Below are positions 26,282 to 34,837 of a DNA stretch of 64,000 nt, piece after piece. Under the pieces are notes generated by a model. It made no database searches. It saw only the letters and a list, made by a program, of their open reading frames with translations, and had not been told where the DNA came from. The stretch is from DSNY01 sp964539745 (GTDB taxonomy: Bacteria; Pseudomonadota; Gammaproteobacteria; Burkholderiales; Burkholderiaceae_F): contig CAZIJU010000005.1 in the NCBI GenBank assembly GCA_964539745.1, positions 1 through 64,000 of the forward strand, read 5' to 3'. Numbering within the stretch: position 1 is the stretch's first letter; every line of letters begins with the position of its first letter. Both the position numbers and the translations under genes were made by a program.

Positions 26282-27375
26282 GCGCGCTCCTGCGACGCGC
26301 GCGCGCCGGTCGCCGGCGCCGTCGTGCCGGGTTCGACCGCCTGCAGCAGCACCGGCGTCAGGCCATGCGCCTCGAGGCCCGCGCGGAACTCGGGCAGGGC
26401 TGCGCCCAGCGAATCGGCTCGCGCGGACTCGAAGGTCGCGGCGATCGTCTCGCCGGAAAGCCGGAGACGGGCGACGAGTCTTCCGAGCCGCGGCAGATCG
26501 AGCGTCAGCGTCGCGTTGAAGACCGTCGACGCGCCGTCGTCCACGGCGGGATGTTCGGTCCCTGCGCGCTCGCGCGCGATCTCGATCGTCGCCGCCTGTC
26601 CCGGCCACGCCGGCCCCTGAAGAACGACGGCCTGCTGCTGCAACGCCTGAAGCTGCGCGACGACGCGCGCGGCCGGCGCGATCTGCGCGTCCCCGGGCCG
26701 GATGTGCAGGAGTTCCCGCGCGATCGCCTCGTCCGGACGTTCGCCGCGCGCCCATTGCGCAAGGTGCGACTCGAAGAACAGTCCGCTGTGCTCGAGCGTC
26801 GAACGCAGGCGCTCGGCGATCGCGCGCACGGGTGCCGTCGGCTCCGGCGCCGCCACCAGCGGCTGCGAGAAGCTCACTGGCGCAGGCGCGCGGTCGCCCT
26901 CGATCGAACGCCCGACGGCGCGTGCGGCGCCCGACCCGGCCAGCGCGACCGCCGCGGACGCGGACGCCTGGGCGCTGACGGCCCACACGCGCGCGGCGGC
27001 GCCCGCTTCGGCCGATGCCGCGGGTGCGGCGGCTGGCGCGGACGCGGCGAGCGCCGTCGATTGCGTTGCGGCCGGCTTGCCGATCAGCGCGAGCAGCGCA
27101 TCGCGCAGGGTCGCTGGGATCGCGAGCTGGCGCAGGCCGACATCGATCCTCGCCGCGCCCGCGCCCGGCGGCAGCACGAGGATTGCCTCGTCGCCCGAGG
27201 CCGCGACGTTGCGAAGGTCGGCGACCAGTTGGCTCGGCGCCGCGGCGAGCCGGCCCTGCCCTTCGAGCAACGGCAGCAGCGCGCGCAGGTTCAGCACGAT
27301 GCGCTCGACGCCGGCGCGGCCTTCGCCGACCGGACCGACGCGACGGACGACGGCGGCGATCGTTGCGAGGTCCAT
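26278..27375 (-). CDS. Second FliK-type hook-length control protein
   Basis: The 365-residue protein is Ala-rich with a disordered-looking centre and a C-terminal domain like the FliK Flg_hook domain (ATLTLDLPRLGRLVARLRLS, then FRAGLEAHGLTPVLLQAVEP). Several Proteobacteria carry such a second FliK family gene beside fhlB. The window also has a conventional fliK at 45599, so this one is probably an additional or specialised switch partner. Its stop overlaps the fhlB start by four bases. It follows fliT by 13 bases. Confidence 0.75.
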   Translation of the reverse strand: MDLATIAAVVRRVGPVGEGRAGVERIVLNLRALLPLLEGQGRLAAAPSQLVADLRNVAASGDEAILVLPPGAGAARIDVGLRQLAIPATLRDALLALIGKPAATQSTALAASAPAAAPAASAEAGAAARVWAVSAQASASAAVALAGSGAARAVGRSIEGDRAPAPVSFSQPLVAAPEPTAPVRAIAERLRSTLEHSGLFFESHLAQWARGERPDEAIARELLHIRPGDAQIAPAARVVAQLQALQQQAVVLQGPAWPGQAATIEIARERAGTEHPAVDDGASTVFNATLTLDLPRLGRLVARLRLSGETIAATFESARADSLGAALPEFRAGLEAHGLTPVLLQAVEPGTTAPATGARASQERA

Positions 27376-27388
27376 TGCGCGTGCGGCT

Positions 27389-27748
27389 TCAGGGCCGGGC
27401 GTTTCGCGCGCCGCGCCGCGCGTGGATCATGCGTTCGAGCTGGCGCAGCCACGGCTCGGCGCGCGCGCGGATCTCGGCGTCGTCGGCAAGGATGCCGCGC
27501 AGCAGTTCGATGCGGCGGCGCTGTTCGGACGCGCTCAGCCGTTCGGTGCGGTGCGCGGCCTTCAATTCGGCGATCAGGTCACGGCAGCGGTCCTCCAGAC
27601 GCGCCACCTCGTCCCAGTCCTCGCTGCGTGCGGCGGAAAGCATCCTTCGACTCGCTTGCGCGATCGCTTCGTAGCGCTGGATCAGCCGGGGCGCAGCGCC
27701 GGTGCGCGCGTGCGCGTGCGCTGCCCGGCCGTGTTCCGGTGGAGGCAT
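27389..27748 (-). CDS. fliT: Flagellar export chaperone FliT
   Basis: FliT is the chaperone of the filament cap FliD and in enterobacteria also binds FlhDC. This 119-residue helical protein has the family-like start LIQRYEAIAQASRRMLSAAR and EDWDEVARLEDRCRDLI, and lies directly after fliS in the standard fliD-fliS-fliT order. FliT sequences diverge strongly, so context carries much of this call. Confidence 0.82.
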   Translation of the reverse strand: MPPPEHGRAAHAHARTGAAPRLIQRYEAIAQASRRMLSAARSEDWDEVARLEDRCRDLIAELKAAHRTERLSASEQRRRIELLRGILADDAEIRARAEPWLRQLERMIHARRGARNARP

Positions 27749-27773
27749 CGGTCGCGGTCTCCTCGCATCGGAT

Positions 27774-28241
27774 TCAGGCGGTCACGGCCACACGGCGCAC
27801 CGCGGCGGCGTTCGCCTCGCCGAAGGATTGCACCGGCGCGACGGCGGCGGCCGCGGGCGCGCGCTCGCCGATCCGCGCCCAGGCTTCGCGCAGGTCGGCG
27901 AGCAGGCCGGCCGCTTCGTCGAGCGCGGCGCGATCGTTCTTCAGGTTCGCCTGCAACAGGCGCAGGGTCGCATAGTCGTACAGCGCCGCGAGCTGCTTCG
28001 CGAGCGGGCCGCCGGCGTCCTTGTCGAGGCTCGCCTTCAGTCCTTCCTCGACGATGCGCGCGGCCTTGCCGAGCGCCCGGCCCTTCTCGGCGACGTTTCC
28101 GGCGGCGATATGCGACGAGGCGAGCCGGATCGCCTCCAGCGCGCCGTCGAACAGCATCAGCACGAGCCGATGCGGGTCGGCGCTGGCCACACCGCTGTCC
28201 ACGCTCACCCGCTGATAGACCTTGGCACCGTATCCGCTCAT
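27774..28241 (-). CDS. fliS: Flagellin export chaperone FliS
   Basis: FliS binds the flagellin C-terminus and prevents polymerisation in the cytosol. The 155-residue product has the family start (GYGAKVYQRVSVDSGVASAD) and the core motif PHRLVLMLFDGALEAIRLAS, followed by helices (LYDYATLRLLQANLKND). The C-terminal 20-25 residues are Ala-rich and extend beyond typical FliS. It lies 104 bases after fliD. Confidence 0.95.
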   Translation of the reverse strand: MSGYGAKVYQRVSVDSGVASADPHRLVLMLFDGALEAIRLASSHIAAGNVAEKGRALGKAARIVEEGLKASLDKDAGGPLAKQLAALYDYATLRLLQANLKNDRAALDEAAGLLADLREAWARIGERAPAAAAVAPVQSFGEANAAAVRRVAVTA

Positions 28242-28344
28242 TCCTTCCTCGCAGTCACTGGATCGATACCCGGACTATCGGCCGCGGCGGCACGTTCATT
28301 GAATCGGAAAAGAAGTCGGGAAGTCCGTTCCGTGGACGCGCCGG

Positions 28345-29733
28345 CTACTTCTGCTGGTTGGCGAGCGGTAGCCCCGCCAAGGCGTTGGCCAGCGCCGCAC
28401 TCTGCTGCTGCCGCGAAGAGACGAGCGCGTCGAGCTTGCTGAACTGGTCGATCAACCGCCGCTCGATCGTCGCGAGCCGGGCTTCGAGGCGCGCCTGCTG
28501 GTCGTCGAGCGTGCGGATCGAGGCGCGCAGGCCTTCCTCGCGCGCGGCGAGCGATCCGTCCACGCCGGCGATCGCGTCGATCCGCGCGCGCAGCCGCACC
28601 GCGAATCCCTGCTCGGCCTCCACGGTCGAATTCGTCTGGAACAGGCGCGCGACCTTCGCGCTATCGGTGGCAAGCCGCTCGTCGAACTTCGTTTCGTTCA
28701 GTCGCAGCGTGCCGTCGCGCTGGATCTCCAGGCCCACGTCGGTCAGCCGCGTGTAGTCGCCGGGGGCGGCGGACATCGTCGAGCCGACCACCGCCCGAAC
28801 GGCGGCCTGCGCCTGCCGCAGCACCGATTCGCCGTTGAGCACGGCGGCGGTCTTCGTGTTCGGGTCGTACTTGGTCAGCTCGGCGATCAGGCGCTCGGCG
28901 TCGTTGTACGCCTTGACGAAGTCCTGCACCGTCTTCTTCACCGCATCGGCATCGCGCGACACCGTGACCGTGGTGTCGACCGTGGTGCCGGGCGGCGAGC
29001 CCGCCGGCGGCGCCTTGGCGAGCGTGATCGTCAGTCCCTCGATCACGCCGGAGAGCGTGTTCGACGCCGAGGTCAGCGCCAGTCCGTTGACGGAAAACTG
29101 CGCATCCTGCGCGGCCTGCGTCTGCGTGATGCCGAGTGCGGCGAGTCCCGCATCGACCTCGACCTGGAAGCCGTTGGCGGCACCGGTCTGCTTGGCGTTG
29201 AGCACGAGCCGCGTCTGCGTGCCGTCGTTGACCAGCGACGCCCGCACGCCGATATTGGCGGCGTTGATCTCGTCGCGGATCTCGGTGAGCGTGCCGGTGC
29301 CGGTATCGCCGACCTGGATCGTGGCGAGCACGGTGGCGCCGTCGGCGCTTCTCAGCGTCAGCGTCCCCGCGCCGACGTCGGCGGTGGGGCTCGCGAACGC
29401 CGCCGATGCGTACGACTGCGCGCGCGCCAGTTGCGTCACCGAAATCGAATAGGTGCCGAGCTGCGCCGCGCTGCTGGCGCTGGCGGCGACACCGTCGCCG
29501 CTGGCGGAAGCCTTCGCGGCATCGAACGTGCCCGCGCGGCGCAGTGTGTCCGCAGCCGACTTCAGCGCATCGAGCGCGCTCTTGACGCGGCCGAGCGCCG
29601 TCAGCCGCGACTGCACCTGCGTTNNNNNNNNNNGCTCCTGCAGCTTGACGAGCGGCTTGCGCTCGAGCGTCATCAGTTGCCCGACCAGCGCGGCCACGTC
29701 GATCGCGCCGCCGCCCACTCCCGTCAGTGCCAT
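28345..29733 (-). CDS. fliD: Filament cap protein FliD (contains assembly gap)
   Basis: FliD caps the filament and guides flagellin folding. The product of about 462 residues has a FliD N-terminus (GGGAIDVAALVGQLMTLERK, then PLVKLQE), a beta-rich middle and a C-terminal coiled coil (LEARLATIERRLIDQFSKLD). I chose ATG 29733 (MALTGVGGG), the family start. A 10-N run at 29624-29633 removes four residues near position 35, but the reading frame continues intact on the far side, so the gap length is plausibly right. It lies downstream of flaG. Confidence 0.94.
   Translation of the reverse strand: MALTGVGGGAIDVAALVGQLMTLERKPLVKLQEXXXXTQVQSRLTALGRVKSALDALKSAADTLRRAGTFDAAKASASGDGVAASASSAAQLGTYSISVTQLARAQSYASAAFASPTADVGAGTLTLRSADGATVLATIQVGDTGTGTLTEIRDEINAANIGVRASLVNDGTQTRLVLNAKQTGAANGFQVEVDAGLAALGITQTQAAQDAQFSVNGLALTSASNTLSGVIEGLTITLAKAPPAGSPPGTTVDTTVTVSRDADAVKKTVQDFVKAYNDAERLIAELTKYDPNTKTAAVLNGESVLRQAQAAVRAVVGSTMSAAPGDYTRLTDVGLEIQRDGTLRLNETKFDERLATDSAKVARLFQTNSTVEAEQGFAVRLRARIDAIAGVDGSLAAREEGLRASIRTLDDQQARLEARLATIERRLIDQFSKLDALVSSRQQQSAALANALAGLPLANQQK
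29624..29633. other. Assembly gap (10 N) within fliD
   Basis: Ten unknown bases interrupt the N-terminal coiled coil of fliD. Flanking residues (KLQE before, TQVQSRLTALGRVKS after) are what FliD normally shows with about four residues between them. Confidence 0.95.
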
Positions 29734-29781
29734 GGTTGGCCTTTCCTGCCCTGGTACCCGCTGCGTGCCGCAGCGCCTCAC

Positions 29782-30153
29782 CTATGCGTCCGCGCGCAGC
29801 AGTGCGCCGCGCACGGCCTCGTCCCGCAGCGCGCGGGCGAGCGCCAGCGCCTGCTCGGACGGTATCTGCCGCAGCACTTCGCGGGTCGTCCGGTCGACCA
29901 ATCTAACGACGATCCGACCGGCGGTTTCGTCGAATTCGAAGGTCAATTCGCGGGCTATTTGCGCGAGCCGGCGATTGGCTTCGGCCATCGCCTCGCGAAG
30001 CTGCTGCGCATCGGCGCGCCTGGCTTCGGCGTCGTGGACCGGCTGCGCCTGCGGCACGGGCCGGGCATCGCGCTCGCGCGCGTGGCGCACAGGCTGCGCC
30101 GCCTTGACCTCAACCGGTTGCAACTCGATCCTCATCGCCATCCGCTCGGCCAC
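29782..30153 (-). CDS. flaG: FlaG family protein
   Basis: FlaG proteins affect filament length and are usually encoded between fliC and fliD, as here. The protein of up to 123 residues has a variable, charged N-terminus and the conserved C-terminal domain (LTFEFDETAGRIVVRLVDRT, then TREVLRQIPSEQ). The frame opens with GTG at 30153; ATGs at 30141 and 30135 are also possible and none has a strong ribosome site. A sigma-28 promoter lies just upstream. Confidence 0.88.
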   Translation of the reverse strand: MAERMAMRIELQPVEVKAAQPVRHARERDARPVPQAQPVHDAEARRADAQQLREAMAEANRRLAQIARELTFEFDETAGRIVVRLVDRTTREVLRQIPSEQALALARALRDEAVRGALLRADA

Positions 30154-30178
30154 CGCAAGGACTGCCGCTTCACTGCGC

Positions 30179-30205
30179 TAATCGGCCGCGCGCCGAAAAA
30201 CTTGA
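30179..30205 (-). promoter_or_regulatory. Sigma-28 promoter for flaG-fliD-fliS-fliT
   Basis: On the minus strand TCAAGTTT, 11 bases and GCCGATTA form an excellent FliA promoter just upstream of flaG and downstream of the fliC terminator. It would let the cap and chaperone genes be expressed independently of fliC. Confidence 0.82.
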
Positions 30206-30236
30206 CCTTCTCACGCCTGCCTGCGAGCCGGCAACG

Positions 30237-30257
30237 AAAAAGGGGGCGAACGCCCCC
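30237..30257 (-). terminator. Intrinsic terminator of fliC
   Basis: Read on the minus strand, GGGGGC and GCCCCC pair around a four-base loop and are followed by TTTTT. It lies 40-60 bases after the fliC stop codon and upstream of the flaG promoter. Confidence 0.85.
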
Positions 30258-30296
30258 TTCCCGTTGCCGCGGCCGCTCGCGGCCAGGCATCGAACG

Positions 30297-31103
30297 TCAG
30301 CCGCGCAGCAGCGTCAGCACGTTCTGCGGCATCGCGTTGGCCTGCGCCAGCATCGCGGTGCCGGCCTGCTGCAGGATCTGCGCGCGGGTCAGCGCGGCGG
30401 TCTCGGCCGCGTAGTCCGCGTCCATGATCCGACTGCGAGCGGCGGCCTGGTTCTCGGCCGCAACCTGCAGGCCGGTGATGACGGCCTCGAAGCGCGACTG
30501 CGTTGCCCCGAAGGTCGATCGCAGGCTGTTGACGGTGTTCAGCGCCGTGTCCATGTTGGCGATGGCCGTCTGCGCGTTGGCCTGCGACGTCAGGTCACCG
30601 GAGGTGATCGAAAGCGCCGACAGCGTCACGTCGATCCGGTTGTTCGCGCTATTGTTCGCGCCAACCTGGAACGTCAGCGTCGCAGCACCGGACAGCAGTG
30701 CCTGACCGTTAAACGAGGTCACGGCAATCAGCCGCGTGTTTTCGTTGACGAGCTGCTGGTACTCGTTGTTCAGCGCGGTGAGGTCGCCGGAAGCGGTCGC
30801 GTTGGCGGCCTGCACGGCCAGTTCCCGCATGCGCTGCAGGTTCTGCCCGATCGCCGCCAGCGCTCCTTCGGCCGTCTGCGCAAGCGAGATGCCGTCGGCG
30901 GCGTTGCGGATCGCCACGTTCATGCCGCGCACCTGCGCATCCATCCGCTCGGCGATCGCCAGACCCGCGGCGTCGTCCTTGGCGCTGTTCACACGCAGGC
31001 CCGAGGACAGCCGCTGCACGGCGGTGGCCATCGCGGACTGCGAGGCGTTGAGATTGCGCTGCGCGTTCAGCGACATGATGTTGGTGTTGATGATTTGAGG
31101 CAT
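30297..31103 (-). CDS. fliC: Flagellin FliC, short form
   Basis: This is the filament subunit. The 268-residue protein begins MPQIINTNIMSLNAQRNLNA and ends with the classic NAMPQNVLTLLRG. The D0 and D1 helices are complete, but the central region is short (about residues 160-190), so the variable D2/D3 domains are essentially absent. That middle part is rich in Ser, Thr and Asn (TFQVGANNSANNRID; ALSITSGDLTS), which could offer glycosylation sites. The ATG at 31103 has a strong AAAGGAG site. A sigma-28 promoter lies about 130 bases upstream and a terminator follows. Confidence 0.97.
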   Translation of the reverse strand: MPQIINTNIMSLNAQRNLNASQSAMATAVQRLSSGLRVNSAKDDAAGLAIAERMDAQVRGMNVAIRNAADGISLAQTAEGALAAIGQNLQRMRELAVQAANATASGDLTALNNEYQQLVNENTRLIAVTSFNGQALLSGAATLTFQVGANNSANNRIDVTLSALSITSGDLTSQANAQTAIANMDTALNTVNSLRSTFGATQSRFEAVITGLQVAAENQAAARSRIMDADYAAETAALTRAQILQQAGTAMLAQANAMPQNVLTLLRG

Positions 31104-31233
31104 TGCAAAGCTCCTTTCCTGGTTGCTCGAAAAGCAGCCGCTTCGACAGTCGGCGCTTTCACCTTTGCCCAAGCGGCTGCGCTTCTTCTCGAAGGCTTCC
31201 GCAGTCACGCGGACCGTTGCCGCGCTAGGTGGC

Positions 31234-31261
31234 TTATCGGAGCCGTCTTCGTCGAACTTTA
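31234..31261 (-). promoter_or_regulatory. Sigma-28 promoter of fliC
   Basis: On the minus strand TAAAGTTC, 12 bases and TCCGATAA match the FliA consensus with a spacer one base longer than usual. The predicted leader is about 120 bases before the fliC start. Confidence 0.78.
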
Positions 31262-31684
31262 GGCGGCGCGGCTTCGCGGTCTACCGAAGTCAAGGGAGGG
31301 AGTGGACGAAAAGCGCGGCGATCGGCGTGCAATTCGACGTCCGCTCCGGTTGCCGCTTCCGAGTCGTCGCCGTCCGACGCGCGGCTGAACGTAAAAGGCC
31401 CGTTGAACCGCAGACGCACGCAGCACACGGAGGAAGGACGGAGCGCGGCGCCTCAGCCATTCCGGGGCTGCACCCGTTTGTGCCATGCCGAGGCGCTGGC
31501 GGGGAATCCGGGGAACATCGTTACGCGGAGATCCCTGGCCCCGGCCTCTGGCCGCGGCTCTGGATGACAAATGCGCCTTCTTCGGGAGGCACGGCGTCGC
31601 GCCGCTGCGTCTGTCCGCGCCTGCAAGCGCTGGGGCCGTAGGTTCGGCGTGTCCGCCCTGTCGGCCGAGCACTGAACGAACACG

Positions 31685-31726
31685 AAAAAAAAAAAACGCG
31701 CCGAGGACCGAAGTCGCCGCGGCGCG
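31685..31726 (-). terminator. Terminator-like hairpin, copy 1 (cUUCGg loop)
   Basis: Read on the minus strand, CGCGCCG pairs with CGGCGCG; an inner GAC-TTCG-GTC hairpin gives the very stable cUUCGg tetraloop; twelve T residues follow. This is a textbook intrinsic terminator, but no gene on the minus strand ends here. Confidence 0.8.
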
Positions 31727-31927
31727 CAGGGCGGGGGGCGGAGGCGGGGTTTCGCGAAGCACTGCTTCGCGCCGCCGCAGCCGGCCGCGCATGCTTGCGC
31801 GGCCGTGGAACAGAGGCGGGGTTTCGCGACGCACCGCGTCGCGCCGCCGCAGCGACGCGCGCCTACGCGCGCGCGGCATACGTCAAGACCCGCCCGCACC
31901 GGGCCAACCAGGCTCGCGCCAGAGCCC

Positions 31928-31967
31928 AAAAAAAAGCGCGCCGAGGACCGAAGTCGCTGCGGCGCGC
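31928..31967 (-). terminator. Terminator-like hairpin, copy 2 (cUUCGg loop)
   Basis: This is a second copy of the element at 31685, with an 8-bp GCGCGCCG/CGGCGCGC outer stem, the same GAC-TTCG-GTC tip and a run of eight T on the minus strand. The two copies share about 45 of 47 positions across the hairpin and the adjacent CAGGGCGGGG block. Confidence 0.8.
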
Positions 31968-32363
31968 AGGGCGGGGGAGGAAAACCGTGACTGCCTTGCT
32001 TCGAATTCGTGTGTGTCGCAGCGCCGGCCTTCCGCTCGGCGCTGCCTGTCGCCGGCCCGCGGCCGCACAATGAACCGCGTACCGATTGCGCGACCACACA
32101 TCCGGCACTTTCGGCGCGGCCGCGGCGAACTTGAGCCCGATCGCAGCGGCGCGATGCCGATCGGCCTGCGCGAACGGGCGGTCTGCCTGCGGCGGGCGCG
32201 CTGCCGTCGCCGTTGTAGGAATCCGCCCTACAGGCCGCTGCGCGGCGATCCGACAAGGCTTTTGGAATGCGCCCGATTCATCGGAATTCGGCGCTTCCAC
32301 ACAATGGCCTCACTTCGCAGCGCAATTCGGGTGATCGCAACGCCCGCACATCAGGAGGCAGCC

Positions 32364-32711
32364 ATGAGCAACAGCAATCCGACCGTCAACGAGCAACTGC
32401 TGGAAGAAGTGCGCGAGGTCAACCTCGCCTATCTGGTGCTCGCGCAGCACATGATCCGCGCCGACCGCGCGCAGGCGATGTACCGGCTCGGCATCTCCGA
32501 GGAGGTCGCCAACATCGTCGAACAGTTGACGCCGTCGCAACTGATGAAGATCGCCGGCGCCAACCAACTGATCTGCCGCTTTCGCTTCGACGACGACATC
32601 GTTTGGAACCTGCTGACCAGCCATTCGAAGTCGAAGGCCACGGGCACCGGCGCGGTCGCCGGACTGCACGCGAACATCGTGATGGCCGGACAGATCGCGA
32701 ACGTGGCCTGA
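32364..32711 (+). CDS. flhD: Flagellar master regulator FlhD
   Basis: FlhD forms the FlhD4C2 activator of early flagellar operons. The 115-residue protein matches the family along its length (LLEEVREVNLAYLVLAQHMI; LTPSQLMKIAGANQLICRFR). The ATG at 32364 follows AGGAGGCA, a strong ribosome site. It lies 36 bases before flhC. FlhDC in a high-G+C background fits a beta-proteobacterial host. Confidence 0.97.
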   Translation: MSNSNPTVNEQLLEEVREVNLAYLVLAQHMIRADRAQAMYRLGISEEVANIVEQLTPSQLMKIAGANQLICRFRFDDDIVWNLLTSHSKSKATGTGAVAGLHANIVMAGQIANVA

Positions 32712-32747
32712 GACACGAACGCAAGCGCACGGAAAGCGAGGCACACC

Positions 32748-33290
32748 ATGCGAATCAAGAGCATCGTCACCGAAAGCCGCCAGATCCAGCGCGCGATCGC
32801 GCTGATCAAACTGGGCGCCCGCCTGCAGGTGCTGGAGTCCGAAACCGACCTGTCGTACGAGCGGCTGCTGCGGCTGTACAAGGAGGTGCAGGGCGAGTCG
32901 CCGGCCCGCGGCATGCTGCCGTTCTCGACCGACTGGTTCATGACCTGGCAGCCGAACATCCACTCGTCGCTGTTCCTGAACATCTACGAGTACCTGAACA
33001 AGACGACCGAGCTCGAGGAGATCGACGCGATCATCAAGGCGTACGAGCTGTACCTCGAACAGATCCGCGTGCAGAACCTCGATCCGCTGCTGTCGGTCAC
33101 GCGCGCCTGGCGCCTGGTCAAGTTCGTCGACGCCGGCATGGTGACGCTCACACCGTGCTGCAAGTGCGGCGGCAAGTTCGTCACGCACACCTTCGAACTG
33201 ACGAAGAACTACGTCTGCGGCCTGTGCGAGCCGCCGGCGCGCGCCGGAAAGGGCAAGGGCAGCGTGCGCAGCGAAGCGGCGGTTCACTGA
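32748..33290 (+). CDS. flhC: Flagellar master regulator FlhC
   Basis: FlhC is the DNA-binding partner of FlhD. The 180-residue product has the FlhC N-terminus (QRAIALIKLGARLQVLESET) and the four-cysteine zinc site formed by CCKCGGKF and CGLC in the C-terminal third. The two genes are closely spaced, and a terminator-like hairpin follows flhC. Confidence 0.97.
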   Translation: MRIKSIVTESRQIQRAIALIKLGARLQVLESETDLSYERLLRLYKEVQGESPARGMLPFSTDWFMTWQPNIHSSLFLNIYEYLNKTTELEEIDAIIKAYELYLEQIRVQNLDPLLSVTRAWRLVKFVDAGMVTLTPCCKCGGKFVTHTFELTKNYVCGLCEPPARAGKGKGSVRSEAAVH

Positions 33291-33359
33291 TCCGGTTCCG
33301 GTCGCGCCGCTCGACCGGCCAAAAACAGCGGCTCCTCCTGGTTTTCTCCTCCGACCTTT

Positions 33360-33386
33360 GCCCGGCTCCGGCCGGGCTTTCTTTTT
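33360..33386 (+). terminator. Intrinsic terminator after flhC
   Basis: GCCCGGC and GCCGGGC flank a short loop and are followed by TTTCTTTTT, 70 bases after the flhC stop. It would separate flhDC from motAB transcription. Confidence 0.8.
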
Positions 33387-33805
33387 GACGTGCGCGCTCG
33401 GCGCATGCCGTCCCGGCGAACGCGCCGCGATCCGCCACCGGCATGCGCGGCAGCAGCGCCACGACGGCGCCGCCGACTTGCGCGTCGCGCAGCCGCCCGC
33501 GCTGGTGCAGAGCGCCGGCGCGACGGTTTCCATCGCCGAAACTCGCCGCACCGGTCGCCACTGCACCCGCAGACTACTTGCGCGTGGCCCCGCTGCCGAA
33601 TGGACGATGCCGCAGCGGCGGCGAGGAAGATTCGGCGCGCCGCGCTCGGGCTGCGCCGCGCGCATCGAGCCAACCGTGATTCACGCGGCGCCGACGGCCC
33701 GCGCGCGCCGCGACCGGTCGGGCGCGCGGGGCCAGACCGGTCCCCGCCGGGCGCGCGTTGCGCCTGCGGCGTTGCCGGCAAAAAGCCACCGTTTCACGAT
33801 CCATT

Positions 33806-33833
33806 TCAAGTCTTGCCGCGCCGCTGCCGAAAC
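33806..33833 (+). promoter_or_regulatory. Possible sigma-28 promoter of motA
   Basis: TCAAGTCT, 12 bases and GCCGAAAC resemble the FliA promoters of this window with the longer spacer seen at fliC and fliL. It lies 95 bases before the motA start. The -10 element lacks the central T, so confidence is moderate. Confidence 0.5.
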
Positions 33834-33928
33834 AGGGGCGAGCGGTACAGACCTGGGCGGGCGGACCGTGTGCGGAAAGCGTCCGAACGCCCTGCGCCAA
33901 CCACACGCACACGAAGGGCCGTCGGGGA

Positions 33929-34789
33929 ATGTTCGTCATCATCGGTTACGTCGTCGTCACGGTCGCCGTCTTCGGGGTCTACGCCGCCGTCGGCGGCAAC
34001 ATGACGATCGTGGCGCACGCCGCACCCCACGAGATGGCGGTGATCATGGGTGCGGCGATCGGCGCGTTCCTGGTGGCCAATCCGTCCAAGACGCTGAAGG
34101 CGGTGGCGGCCGCGCTGCCCGCCGCACTGAAGGGATCCAAGTACACGAAAGCGCGCTACATGGCGCTGATGGCCCTTTTGTACGACATCCTGTCCAAGGT
34201 GCGCAAGGAAGGGATGATGGCGATCGAGTCCGACGTCGAGGACCCGCACAAGAGTCCGTTGTTCCAGAAGCACCCGGTCGTCGGCAACGACCACCATCTG
34301 GTCGAGTTCATCTGCGACTACCTGCGGATGATGGTCAGCGGCAACATGAATCCGCTGGAGATCGAAAGCCTGATGGACCAGGAGATCGAAACGCACCATC
34401 ACGAGGCGATGGTGCCGGCGCATGCGATCCAGAACATGGGCGACGGCCTACCCGCCTTCGGCATCGTCGCGGCCGTGCTCGGCGTGGTCAAGACGATGGC
34501 GTCGGTCGGCAAGCCGCCGGCGGAACTCGGCGCGATGATCGCCTCCGCGCTGGTCGGCACCTTCCTCGGCATCCTGCTCTCGTACGGATTCGTCAGCCCG
34601 CTGGGCAAGCTGCTCGAGAAAAACGCCGACGAGGCGACCAAGGAACTGCAGTGCGTGAAGGCCACGCTGCTGGCGAGCCTGCAGGGCTACGCGCCGGCGG
34701 TGGCCATCGAGTTCGGCCGCAAGGTGCTGTATTCGACGGAGCGGCCGAGCTTCGCGGAGCTGGAAAAACACGTCAAGCAGAAGCGCTGA
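33929..34789 (+). CDS. motA: Flagellar stator protein MotA
   Basis: MotA is the ring subunit of the proton-driven stator. The 286-residue product starts MFVIIGYVVVTVAVFGVYAA, has four membrane helices, the cytosolic loop with charged residues that meet FliG (about residues 75-120) and the proline-containing helices near GLPAFGIVAAVLGVVKTMA and LGILLSYGFVSPLG. The ATG at 33929 follows GGGGA. It precedes motB by 48 bases. Confidence 0.97.
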   Translation: MFVIIGYVVVTVAVFGVYAAVGGNMTIVAHAAPHEMAVIMGAAIGAFLVANPSKTLKAVAAALPAALKGSKYTKARYMALMALLYDILSKVRKEGMMAIESDVEDPHKSPLFQKHPVVGNDHHLVEFICDYLRMMVSGNMNPLEIESLMDQEIETHHHEAMVPAHAIQNMGDGLPAFGIVAAVLGVVKTMASVGKPPAELGAMIASALVGTFLGILLSYGFVSPLGKLLEKNADEATKELQCVKATLLASLQGYAPAVAIEFGRKVLYSTERPSFAELEKHVKQKR

Positions 34790-34837
34790 TCTGCGCCGCG
34801 TTGCCCCCGAATCACGAAACGCGAAAGCACGAAACCG

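Larger units (their letters stand above)
31262..32363. other. Repeat-rich fliC-flhD intergenic region
   Basis: This 1.1-kb gap between the divergent fliC and flhD genes has no credible gene. It holds a diverged hairpin-type repeat (about 31450-31570, with CATTCCGGGG and GAGATCCCTGGCCC), two near-identical terminator-like hairpins (31685 and 31928) and several strong palindromes between them (for example CGCGAAGCACTGCTTCGCG at 31753 and CGGCCGCGCATGCTTGCGCGGCCG at 31781). The flhDC promoter should lie in the last 200 bases, but I cannot place it. Confidence 0.6.
33291..33928. other. flhC-motA intergenic region
   Basis: After the flhC terminator, about 540 bases precede motA. Several frames are open because of high G+C, but none has a ribosome site, conserved motif or consistent codon pattern, so I call no gene. 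A weak sigma-28 promoter candidate lies near the motA end. Confidence 0.5.

Noticed and set aside
33390..34004. Protein gene between flhC and motA
   Set aside because: Several overlapping open frames exist, but none has a start site, motif or plausible codon pattern, and the frames run into motA out of phase.
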